DNA of 6,133 bases from the NCBI GenBank assembly GCA_027320785.1, contig DAHVKR010000090.1:1-6133 (forward strand). Reading direction: 5' to 3'. Below the pieces are notes generated by a model. It saw only the letters and a list, made by a program, of their open reading frames with translations. It was not told the DNA's origin and ran no database searches. The translations under genes and the position numbers were made by a program. This stretch comes from Bdellovibrionales bacterium. GTDB taxonomy: Bacteria > Bdellovibrionota > Bdellovibrionia > Bdellovibrionales > Bdellovibrionaceae. Shown here piece after piece: positions 1-5,345 of the stretch (within the stretch, counting starts at the first letter, position 1; each line of letters begins with the position of its first letter).

Positions 1-124
1 TTACCCTTCGGAGGATTATCACAGGAATTACTATAATAATAACAGGGGGGCCCCTTATTGTGAATTTGTTATCACTCCAAAGATGGAGAAACTATTCAAA
101 AAGTTTGGGGACAGGATCAAATGA
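1..124 (+). CDS. msrA: Peptide methionine sulfoxide reductase MsrA, C-terminal end (partial, 5' end outside window)
   Basis: Reading from base 2 gives 40 residues ending at TGA 122-124; the start lies upstream of the window. The peptide opens with YPSEDYHRNYY, matching the family's YPAEDYHQDYY segment that lines the methionine sulfoxide pocket. It continues with an APYC segment whose cysteine (codon 59-61) aligns with the resolving cysteine near the end of E. coli MsrA, then VITPKMEKLFKKF and a short basic end, which is how many MsrA proteins finish. The family reduces methionine-S-sulfoxide in proteins using thioredoxin; the catalytic GCFW motif would be upstream and is not visible. The stop overlaps the next gene's ATG as ATGA (121-124), suggesting translational coupling. 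A G6C4 run (45-54) lies in frame. Identification rests on a short but characteristic tail. Confidence 0.85.
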   Translation, partial: YPSEDYHRNYYNNNRGAPYCEFVITPKMEKLFKKFGDRIK

Positions 125-486
125 ACCCGCCCTCTCGTTTCATTCAGGAAATTCCTCAAAATCTAATTGAATTTAAAAGTTCAGTACCGCGCATGTCTTC
201 GTTTGCAGCGCGCCACGCTCCTACCTCTTCCAACTGGAGTTCTAAATCTCGATTGGCTCAAGATGACGCGCAAGACTTTCCGGATTATGACTCAGATTTC
301 CAATCTCATGAGGAATCTACATCCGCAGCTTATAGTAAAGGACAGCGAGTACGCCATCCCACGTTTGGAGCAGGAACTATTTTTTCAGTGGAAGGCTCAG
401 GAGATCAAACAAAAGTCGGGGTCATGTTTTCCGACCAAACTATCAAAAAATTTGTTGTCAAATACGCCAGATTAGAAAAAATTTAA
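121..486 (+). CDS. Orphan UvrD/PcrA helicase C-terminal region (linker plus Tudor-like domain), no helicase domains
   Basis: A 121-residue protein that matches only the extreme C-terminus of UvrD/PcrA-type superfamily 1A helicases. Residues 1-17 (MNPPSRFIQEIPQNLIE) correspond to the PPSRFLxEIP segment that follows the second RecA-like domain. Residues 18-70 are a Ser/Asp/Glu-rich, probably disordered linker. Residues 71-121 (YSKGQRVRHPTFGAGTI through IKKFVVKYARLEKI) are the Tudor-like fold. In PcrA and UvrD this fold contacts RNA polymerase. All helicase motifs I-VI are absent, and upstream frame 1 is closed by stops at 34-42 and 61. The ATG at 121 overlaps the msrA stop (ATGA), with AGG at 113-115 as a possible Shine-Dalgarno. 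It could be a decaying fragment of a truncated uvrD copy or a retained small protein that binds RNA polymerase. The open frame and good conservation of the domain favour retention. The homology is confident, the function is inferred. Confidence 0.8.
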   Translation: MNPPSRFIQEIPQNLIEFKSSVPRMSSFAARHAPTSSNWSSKSRLAQDDAQDFPDYDSDFQSHEESTSAAYSKGQRVRHPTFGAGTIFSVEGSGDQTKVGVMFSDQTIKKFVVKYARLEKI

Positions 487-504
487 GAGTTCAAGGAGTT
501 ACAA

Positions 505-996
505 ATGAAAACTATCTTAGTCTTAGCTAGCCTTCTCTTAAGCTCTCTAGCGTTTGCCCAAAGAGCTGGCGGCAATGAAATGAATTTTAACCTGGGCTTT
601 GCCTCTGGAGCTGTCGCCTTAGGCGCTAGTTATGAGCACAACTACGAAAACTATGGCTTAGGCGGCTATGTTTATATTCAAACTAAAAAAGACAAGGCCA
701 GTGTTTACCAAACCACAACCTTTGGTGGCGACTTTAAGGTCCATCTTGTACCTCATACACGTTTCGACGCATATATTGCGCCTGGATTTGGAATCGCTAT
801 GCTCAGTGACTACCCCGTCTCAGGAAAAACAGATGATAAGACCATCATAGGCCCCAGTATGAAAATCGGTGCTCAATATCGACTCAACAACCGCATGAAA
901 ATTGGCGTCGAGCGCCTTCTGATCACAAACTGGTTTGAGGATGCTGTTTCAAAATCATTCGAATTCACTTCTGTTGTTTTCGGCTTTGATTTCTAA
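505..996 (+). CDS. Small exported outer-membrane beta-barrel-like protein
   Basis: This 163-residue protein is preceded by AAGGAG (493-498) six bases before ATG. Residues 1-18 form a classical Sec signal peptide (MKTILVLASLLLSSLAFA) with likely cleavage A18|Q19. The mature 145 residues alternate polar and hydrophobic/aromatic residues with Gly-rich turns, for example ALGASYEH, YGLGGYVYIQT, TRFDAYIAPGFGIAML, KIGAQYRL and MKIGVERLLI. The C-terminus is SVVFGFDF with a terminal Phe, the usual recognition signal for the BAM assembly machinery. Size and pattern suggest an eight-stranded barrel of the OmpA/OmpW/OmpX size class. No specific family is recognised and no ligand can be assigned. It starts 18 bases after the UvrD-tail gene and is probably co-transcribed with it. 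The barrel assignment is an inference from pattern. Confidence 0.8.
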   Translation: MKTILVLASLLLSSLAFAQRAGGNEMNFNLGFASGAVALGASYEHNYENYGLGGYVYIQTKKDKASVYQTTTFGGDFKVHLVPHTRFDAYIAPGFGIAMLSDYPVSGKTDDKTIIGPSMKIGAQYRLNNRMKIGVERLLITNWFEDAVSKSFEFTSVVFGFDF

Positions 997-1055
997 ACAA
1001 CCTTCTCGCACAATATCAGTTCCACATTGCTTTTTATTACCAACAAGGAGATTTC

Positions 1056-1643
1056 ATGAAAGCATTTGCACTTTTGATCACAACTTTGACTTTTGCCACC
1101 CTGGCACAAGCTCAACATCGCACTCGCACGCATAAAAACACAAACACCTCATCTTCTTCCTCTTCAGCTTTTTCTTCTTATTCGTTTGCTTCTAATGTCG
1201 AGCATGAGGTTGTTTTGTCACCTACAAAAGTTTCAATTGAATCTTATAAAGACTCAAAAAGTCGAACCAATATCAACATCTATGGCGCTTATAACCACTT
1301 CTTCCAAGATCAAATGCAAATTGGTGGAGAAGGTGGTCTCATATCGACTCTTGACAGCAAAGGTGATACGAAAACTCTTATCGCCGCCATGGGTGTTTTC
1401 ACTTACAACTTTGACTCAAATCTACGTGATGCTTTCTTTGTTCAAGGTGGTTTGGGTCTCTATCCAGCCTACGTTAAAGACAATGCTGAATATAACAGCA
1501 AGATCTCATTCTTTGCAGGCGGCGGTAAACGTTTCGAAGTTTGGGGTAAACTCAACTACATGCCCTACGCTCGTATCTGGAAACGTGGCGATGAAAACGT
1601 TCGATTCGATGTCGAACTTATGAATTTCAGTATTTTCTACTAA
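1056..1643 (+). CDS. Exported beta-barrel-like protein with Ser-rich N-terminal spacer
   Basis: A 195-residue protein with AAGGAG (1045-1050) five bases before ATG. Residues 1-19 are a signal peptide ending AQA, with cleavage before Q20. The mature N-terminus is basic and then serine-rich (six serines at 32-37, followed by FSSYSF), likely a flexible spacer. From about residue 70 onward, amphipathic strand-like stretches follow: TNINIYGAYNHFF, QMQIGGEGGLIST, TLIAAMGVFTYNF, DAFFVQGGLGLYPAYV, KISFFAGGGKRFEVWGKLNY and VRFDVELMNFSIFY. The protein ends in Tyr, compatible with outer-membrane insertion. It follows another barrel-like gene after 59 bases on the same strand. The two proteins share architecture, but no clear sequence identity was noticed by eye. 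Its stop overlaps the convergent kamA-type gene's stop by 4 bp. Function is unknown. Confidence 0.8.
   Translation: MKAFALLITTLTFATLAQAQHRTRTHKNTNTSSSSSSAFSSYSFASNVEHEVVLSPTKVSIESYKDSKSRTNINIYGAYNHFFQDQMQIGGEGGLISTLDSKGDTKTLIAAMGVFTYNFDSNLRDAFFVQGGLGLYPAYVKDNAEYNSKISFFAGGGKRFEVWGKLNYMPYARIWKRGDENVRFDVELMNFSIFY
1592..1617 (-). terminator. Weak candidate terminator for the kamA-type gene
   Basis: Reading the minus strand past the kamA-type stop, GTTCGA (1612-1617) can pair with TCGAAC (1599-1604) around a seven-base loop and is followed by GTTTTC. It lies 23 bases past the stop, inside the convergent barrel gene. The stem is only six pairs and the T tract is short, so this is a tentative call. 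Confidence 0.2.
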
Positions 1644-2839
1644 TCGTTATTTTTAGAATTTTTCAAAGAAAGCCACTCGTCTAGGTACATTTCCCAGTCC
1701 AGTGGCTTTTTTATTTGCGAAGCCTCAGGGCTTATATAGTCAGCTCGCACACCATCCCAACCTTCAAATGTTCTGACATTTTGATTTTGTGAGATTTGGA
1801 AATCTGGAACTTTATAAGCCTTCCCTCCACCCTGAGGAATATCTATTGAGTAATGTGGCATGGCCAAGCCACTTAAGTGACCCCAAAGTCTTTTTTGAAT
1901 CTCTAATGAATCCTCGATAGAAGTTCTAAGGTGATCTGTCCCTTCTGAGGGATCACATTGAAACATATAGTAGGGTTTAACTCTCAGATATAAGAGTCTT
2001 CGAGAGAGCGCCTGCACGATGGCCTCGTGATTATTGACTCCATTCAAAAGAACCATCTGATTGAAAACAGGAATTCCGTTATCCACACAGTTTTCCAATG
2101 CCAGCGCCGCCTCTTCTGTTAGCTCGCGGGGGTGATTAAAATGAGTCATCAGAAAGACAGGCTTATACTTTTTAATCATGCGAACCAGATCATCTGTCAT
2201 CCGCTGGGGGCAGACCACTGGCATTCGCGAGCCAATGCGAATAATCTCCACATGCTCAATTTTACGAAGCTCACTTAAAACCCGATCCAGTTGGCCATCT
2301 GAAAGCGTCAGAGGGTCACCTCCCGATAGAATCACCTCACGAATACCAGGATGATCTTGGATATATTTAAGAGCATTCACCAACTCTTCATTTTTTAAGA
2401 AGGCTTGTTCCTGCCCGGTAAAGTGTTTTCGTGTACAAAAACGACAGTAAACACTGCAGGTATCGGTCACCAATAATAAACATCGATCTGAGTAGCGATG
2501 AATAATACGAGAGGCCGGATTATTTTTCTTTTCTCCTAAAGGGTCCAACATTTCCTGAAACCCACTCGACATCTCTTTCACATGAGGCATCAGAATTTTA
2601 CGGATGGGATCTTCGGACTGAGTTCGACTTGCCAAGGAGGCGTAATAGGGCGTTGTTTGAATTTTAAAAGGATGGTCCCCTCCCCCGAAACACTCTCGCT
2701 CTTCCTCTGATAAGACGAAAATTTTCTCGAAATCAGCAAGTGTTTTAAGCGAGGCACGGAGCTGCCACCGCCAATCTTTCCAATCGGTGGGATTCGCGAA
2801 CTCAAATACAGGGCTTTTCTTAAACTCAAATCTGGCCAT
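1640..2839 (-). CDS. kamA: KamA-family radical SAM protein, probable L-lysine 2,3-aminomutase
   Basis: A 399-residue protein close in length to clostridial lysine 2,3-aminomutase (416). That enzyme converts L-lysine to L-beta-lysine using SAM, a [4Fe-4S] cluster and PLP. The N-terminal DWKDWRWQLR resembles the family's WxDWKWQ start. The cluster motif is C128-SVY-C132-RF-C135 followed by TRKHFTGQ. The GGDPL motif is at 173-177. D296 (in QCDPSEG) and D333 (in SIDIPQGGGK) occupy the places of the two aspartates that bind the lysine epsilon-amino group in Clostridium subterminale, and K340 is the PLP lysine. All these lie exactly three positions after the clostridial numbers, as does R137, which would bind the substrate carboxylate. 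Glutamate 2,3-aminomutases have Lys and Asn at the two Asp sites, so lysine is the likely substrate. The clostridial zinc-site cysteines are missing. Start: ATG at 2837-2839 with AAAGG six bases upstream. Beta-lysine may serve elongation factor P modification or osmoprotection, but no partner gene is present here. Confidence 0.88.
   Translation of the reverse strand: MARFEFKKSPVFEFANPTDWKDWRWQLRASLKTLADFEKIFVLSEEERECFGGGDHPFKIQTTPYYASLASRTQSEDPIRKILMPHVKEMSSGFQEMLDPLGEKKNNPASRIIHRYSDRCLLLVTDTCSVYCRFCTRKHFTGQEQAFLKNEELVNALKYIQDHPGIREVILSGGDPLTLSDGQLDRVLSELRKIEHVEIIRIGSRMPVVCPQRMTDDLVRMIKKYKPVFLMTHFNHPRELTEEAALALENCVDNGIPVFNQMVLLNGVNNHEAIVQALSRRLLYLRVKPYYMFQCDPSEGTDHLRTSIEDSLEIQKRLWGHLSGLAMPHYSIDIPQGGGKAYKVPDFQISQNQNVRTFEGWDGVRADYISPEASQIKKPLDWEMYLDEWLSLKNSKNND
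1669..1716 (+). terminator. Rho-independent terminator for the upstream + strand unit, embedded in antisense coding sequence
   Basis: AAAGCCACT (1669-1677) pairs perfectly with AGTGGCTTT (1701-1709). The stem may extend by three more pairs outward (1666-1668 with 1710-1712, one a G-T wobble). The 23-base loop has a partial inner pairing, CTAGG/CCCAG. The 3' arm runs into a T tract (1707-1712, then ATTT). It lies 25 bases past the stop of the barrel gene and wholly inside the 3' end of the opposite-strand aminomutase gene. On the minus strand the arm is followed by TTTCTTTG, a weaker interrupted tract, so termination should favour the + direction. Confidence 0.7.
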
Positions 2840-2950
2840 GGTCGACCTTTCGATTACACTAAGAACCTCTTGAAATCACCCGACTTTTTTTCACTCCCAA
2901 ATTGAGACACCAACTTTTAAACACCTGCCCTTATTTTGTATCACTCTGAG

Positions 2951-2956
2951 ATTATA
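2951..2956 (-). promoter_or_regulatory. Candidate -10 box (TATAAT) for the kamA-type gene
   Basis: The minus strand reads a perfect TATAAT here. Transcription would begin near 2944 and leave a leader of roughly 105 bases before the ATG at 2839. A TTGATA lies upstream at 2970-2975, but its 13-base spacing is too short for a standard -35, so support is the -10 match and its position only. The leader shows no recognisable lysine riboswitch, which would need much more sequence. Confidence 0.4.
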
Positions 2957-2958
2957 AA
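2953..2958 (+). promoter_or_regulatory. Candidate -10 box (TATAAA) for the coiled-coil exported protein gene
   Basis: TATAAA on the + strand overlaps the opposite-strand TATAAT by four bases (ATTATAAAT). No good -35 lies 16-18 bases upstream; the nearest candidates are CTTATT or TTGTAT around 2930-2941. TATTAT (2967-2972) and TACGAT (2981-2986) are other possible -10 boxes. A + strand start here would give a leader of about 160 bases. Confidence 0.25.
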
Positions 2959-3037
2959 TTAATCAATATTATCAAATACTTACGATTTAACTCCGGCGTC
3001 CTCGATTTGGCCTCGGTCCCGCATTTTAAGTTAGTAG

Positions 3038-3061
3038 CGATAGGGCTGGATTTGCCCGTCG
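3038..3061 (+). promoter_or_regulatory. Leader hairpin upstream of the coiled-coil protein gene
   Basis: CGATAGGGC (3038-3046) pairs with GCCCGTCG (3054-3061) around a seven-base loop, with one bulged A and one G-T pair. It lies in the probable 5' leader, immediately before a pair of direct repeats. It may be a regulatory or stabilising element; no known riboswitch class is recognised. Confidence 0.35.
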
Positions 3062-3094
3062 TGGGTATCGGTCACATCGGTAATGGGTATCGGT
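3062..3094 (+). repeat. Direct repeat TGGGTATCGGT x2 with a third ATCGGT between
   Basis: TGGGTATCGGT occurs at 3062-3072 and 3084-3094, exactly 22 bases apart (about two DNA helical turns). A third copy of the ATCGGT core is at 3076-3081. The cluster ends 16 bases before the Shine-Dalgarno of the downstream gene. It could be a tandem protein-binding site on DNA or RNA. The repeat is directly visible; the role is inferred. Confidence 0.6.
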
Positions 3095-3110
3095 GCGACT
3101 TTATCCAAAA

Positions 3111-3117
3111 AAGGAGG
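3111..3117 (+). promoter_or_regulatory. Strong Shine-Dalgarno (AAGGAGG) that fixes the start at 3127
   Basis: AAGGAGG lies nine bases before ATG 3127-3129, whose product begins with a clean signal peptide. The same frame is open back to a TTG at 3007, but that start has no such site and would bury the signal peptide 40 residues inside the protein. Confidence 0.85.
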
Positions 3118-3126
3118 ATTATTTTT

Positions 3127-4818
3127 ATGAAAACAACCATTTTAGCTACAGCAGTGCTGTTAGCATTAGGCTTAAATGCCCATGCTGAATTAAAAACTCA
3201 GTTCACAGATGTTGGTACCGACTCAACTCCAAAAGTTGAAGCGCCAGAAAAAAGAGCGCCTGACTCAACCTCACAGGATCAAAATGCGAAAGTTTCTGTG
3301 ACGGAAGATGGAGACAATGTCATTGTTAAAACAACCTGTGGTACTGGCAACTGCAACAAAACTGTCTTTTTAAATAAAAATAATCAAGAAGATGTCGCAA
3401 AAATTAAAGAGATTATGGCCGCATTAGATGAAAATAATAAGAAAGTGGCCACATCTACTTCTGACGATGATCTTAAAAAACAAATTCAAGCTGACGTCTC
3501 TAAAAGACGAAACTCTCGAAAAAACCTAAGAGATTCTGAGCAATCTTCTGAAAAAGATATCCGCGAGGAACTCGCTTCACTTATTAGCTCAGAGTGCGGA
3601 ATCGATGAGGATAAAATTTTATCGAACCGATCGAATCAGCTGAATATGAATTCAATGCTTACACAAACTCGCTTTGCGGGACTGAGCATTCCTCAAAGAA
3701 GTCAGGATTCCAATTCATCTGATAATTACAAGTCAGACGCCGAGTGTTCAGCTAACGCTTTAAAAGAATATATGGATGATCATGAGGCAACAGATATTTC
3801 CGACTTAAAAGGTCAATTAGAAGATTTAAATTCTAAATTAAAAGATCTACGCGACATGAAAGACGACTATCGACATGACCTACGTATGGCGAGCTCAACA
3901 GCTGAAAAAAATCGCATCCAAAGAAAAATTGAAATTGTGAATAATGAGATGGAGCAGCTCACAAAAGGCGATATGGCAGATCTTAAAAAGCAAATCAATG
4001 ATGCCAAACGAGCTGAAAGTGCCTACGACAAAGCTACTACAAAAGTAGCGAAGCAATTGGTTATCAATCCTGCTATTTCAGACTTGGCGACTCGTCAATA
4101 CTTTACTCAGGACGATTTCTACTTACATGACTTAGCCACCACAACTCCTGAGGGATTTGATGGCGTTCGAAAAGCCGCCGCCCAAGGCATACTAAGCGTT
4201 TATCAAAAGCAGGCGCAAACTTACTTAGCTTACAGCGAACTTGCTAATAAAACGAATGACCCTCAACAAAAATTACAACTTCAACAAGCTGCACTCTATT
4301 ACCAAAAGGCTGCAATGAACTATAATTCTCTTATGAACAATCAACAGTTCAAAATGGAACTCGCGAGTGACGCTCAACAGGCAGGCCTCAATCCTAACTC
4401 TGTTTTGGCAGATATTTATGGGACCTACACGCCTGCAGCAAATCAAATTGCAAGCTACCTCTCCACTACAAGCTTGAACACCAGCACAGCGAACAACCAG
4501 ACTTTACCTTCTACACTTCAAGTTGTTCAAAATAGTGATGGAACTTACACAACCGTCATCACAGGACAGCAAAATCAACCACAAGTTGGCACAACGACTC
4601 GAGGTACTCGCGTAGGTGTTGGCGCACCCCCTCCTCAGTCAAATCAGATTTCAGGAAGCATCCCTCGCCCTGCTCAAACAAGTGGAACTCTCACACCTAA
4701 ATATCTTAACAATAAGGGTGTAAATTTAAATCCAGTGGGAGGAGTGCAACAACAATTCATGCCACAACAACAAGTTATTCAACCACTACCTACGAATATC
4801 TCTGTAGGTCGACAATAA
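3127..4818 (+). CDS. Large exported coiled-coil protein with Gln/Pro-rich tail, function unknown
   Basis: A 563-residue protein. Residues 1-20 (MKTTILATAVLLALGLNAHA) form a Sec signal peptide with cleavage before E21. Residues 21-70 are acidic and probably disordered. There are four cysteines: C71 and C76 in CGTGNC, then C157 and C207, which could form two disulfides in the periplasm. Residues 224-311 are a highly charged heptad-like helix (LKGQLEDLNSKLKDLRDMK and onward), a likely coiled coil. Residues about 346-421 are a second helical region rich in Ala, Gln and Tyr (LQQAALYYQKAAMNYNSLM) that could resemble helical repeats. Residues 459-563 are a low-complexity Thr/Gln/Asn/Pro tail ending near QQQFMPQQQ. 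No membrane segment other than the signal and no C-terminal barrel signal are seen, so it is probably periplasmic or secreted. It stands alone between a structured leader and a terminator. No family is recognised; a structural or envelope-scaffold role is only a guess. Confidence 0.8.
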   Translation: MKTTILATAVLLALGLNAHAELKTQFTDVGTDSTPKVEAPEKRAPDSTSQDQNAKVSVTEDGDNVIVKTTCGTGNCNKTVFLNKNNQEDVAKIKEIMAALDENNKKVATSTSDDDLKKQIQADVSKRRNSRKNLRDSEQSSEKDIREELASLISSECGIDEDKILSNRSNQLNMNSMLTQTRFAGLSIPQRSQDSNSSDNYKSDAECSANALKEYMDDHEATDISDLKGQLEDLNSKLKDLRDMKDDYRHDLRMASSTAEKNRIQRKIEIVNNEMEQLTKGDMADLKKQINDAKRAESAYDKATTKVAKQLVINPAISDLATRQYFTQDDFYLHDLATTTPEGFDGVRKAAAQGILSVYQKQAQTYLAYSELANKTNDPQQKLQLQQAALYYQKAAMNYNSLMNNQQFKMELASDAQQAGLNPNSVLADIYGTYTPAANQIASYLSTTSLNTSTANNQTLPSTLQVVQNSDGTYTTVITGQQNQPQVGTTTRGTRVGVGAPPPQSNQISGSIPRPAQTSGTLTPKYLNNKGVNLNPVGGVQQQFMPQQQVIQPLPTNISVGRQ

Positions 4819-4853
4819 TCAAAATTGTTGTCGCAAAAATTGATTCAATCCTC

Positions 4854-4894
4854 CGGAGCTCCATGGAATACAGGGAGCTCCGTTTCCTGTTTTT
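4854..4894 (+). terminator. Intrinsic terminator after the coiled-coil protein gene, possibly shared by the convergent gene
   Basis: CGGAGCTCC (4854-4862) pairs perfectly with GGAGCTCCG (4874-4882) around an 11-base loop and is followed by TTTCCTGTTTTT (4883-4894). It begins 35 bases past the + strand stop. On the minus strand it begins 10 bases past the stop of the converging gene; there the nearest T run is 15 bases beyond the stem, so minus-strand termination is less certain. Each arm contains the self-complementary octamer GGAGCTCC. Confidence 0.7.
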
Positions 4895-5345
4895 AATTCT
4901 GAATGGAAACGAGCCCTAAAGGTTTATCGAGTAATCTATTGAGATAGGAATTTCCCTTTAAAAACTGTAGTAGATGAGCCACTTGCGCATTCAACTCCAC
5001 CACATCTATATCATCTCCCTCTGTCTCGAGAGTTTCCTCGGCTGTCAGCAAAAGATTGTTGAGCTGATTCACCCATGACAATCGTCCCCACAAAATAAGA
5101 TCGCGAGAAGTCGGCTGCAATAAAAAAGCTCGAAGTTCTGTGACATGATCAAGAGCCGCTTGCCGATATAGCGGATCAACTTCGCTGATTTGGCTTTGCA
5201 TTTCATGATCTAAGAGATCTAGATAATGATAAAGTGGCAGCACAAGACCATGTAGAATTCTTCTCGCCGCCAATCTTCTTTCCATGCAAGAGTTCAACCG
5301 CAAACCTATAAAAATAAAAATGATAAGAGCGATGGGCTGAATCAT
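4893..5345 (-). CDS. Single-pass membrane-anchored small protein, function unknown
   Basis: A 150-residue protein. Residues 3-16 (QPIALIIFIFIGLR region) form one hydrophobic membrane segment, followed at once by a basic stretch MERRLAARR (21-29), so the rest probably lies on the cytoplasmic side by the positive-inside rule. Residues 30-145 are predicted largely helical, with leucine-rich amphipathic segments (LVLPLYHYLDLLDHEM, VTELRAFLLQP, LSWVNQLNNLLLTAEETLE, VAHLLQFLKG). The ATG overlaps the stop of the upstream barrel gene as ATGA (5342-5345), with GGAAG just upstream, so the two are probably translationally coupled. An internal ATG at 5283-5285 would remove the membrane segment and lacks the coupling. 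The architecture loosely recalls LemA-type proteins (N-terminal helix plus helical bundle), but the LemA motifs were not recognised. The cysteine at residue 20 is not a convincing lipobox. Confidence 0.7.
   Translation of the reverse strand: MIQPIALIIFIFIGLRLNSCMERRLAARRILHGLVLPLYHYLDLLDHEMQSQISEVDPLYRQAALDHVTELRAFLLQPTSRDLILWGRLSWVNQLNNLLLTAEETLETEGDDIDVVELNAQVAHLLQFLKGNSYLNRLLDKPLGLVSIQN

Noticed and set aside
45..54. G6C4 run in msrA as a phase-variable or frameshifting tract
   Set aside because: The reading frame through it gives a normal MsrA tail, and a six-base run is too short to argue for programmed slippage.
167..475. 102-codon frame inside the UvrD-tail gene
   Set aside because: The other frame carries clear UvrD/PcrA tail homology; this one has none.
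1093..1623. 176-codon alternative frame inside the second barrel gene
   Set aside because: It is an overlapping frame of a gene with a good ribosome-binding site and signal peptide. Its product shows no domain or plausible composition.
2590..2829. 79-codon minus-strand frame inside the kamA-type gene
   Set aside because: It lies entirely within the 5' part of the aminomutase frame, which has strong family homology.
2853..2858. Minus-strand TGTAAT as the kamA-type promoter -10 box
   Set aside because: Transcription would begin inside the Shine-Dalgarno site, leaving no room for ribosome binding, and no -35 is present.
2840..2950. Lysine riboswitch in the leader of the kamA-type gene
   Set aside because: The leader is only about 105 bases long and no characteristic lysine riboswitch helices or conserved core were recognised.
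3007..3126. In-frame 40-codon N-terminal extension of the coiled-coil protein from TTG 3007
   Set aside because: The ATG at 3127 has AAGGAGG nine bases upstream and begins a clean signal peptide. The extension overlaps a repeat-rich leader and has no ribosome-binding site.
5283..5345. Lipoprotein signal in the 150-residue protein (cysteine at residue 20)
   Set aside because: There is no basic residue before the hydrophobic stretch, and the LNSC context is a poor lipobox.
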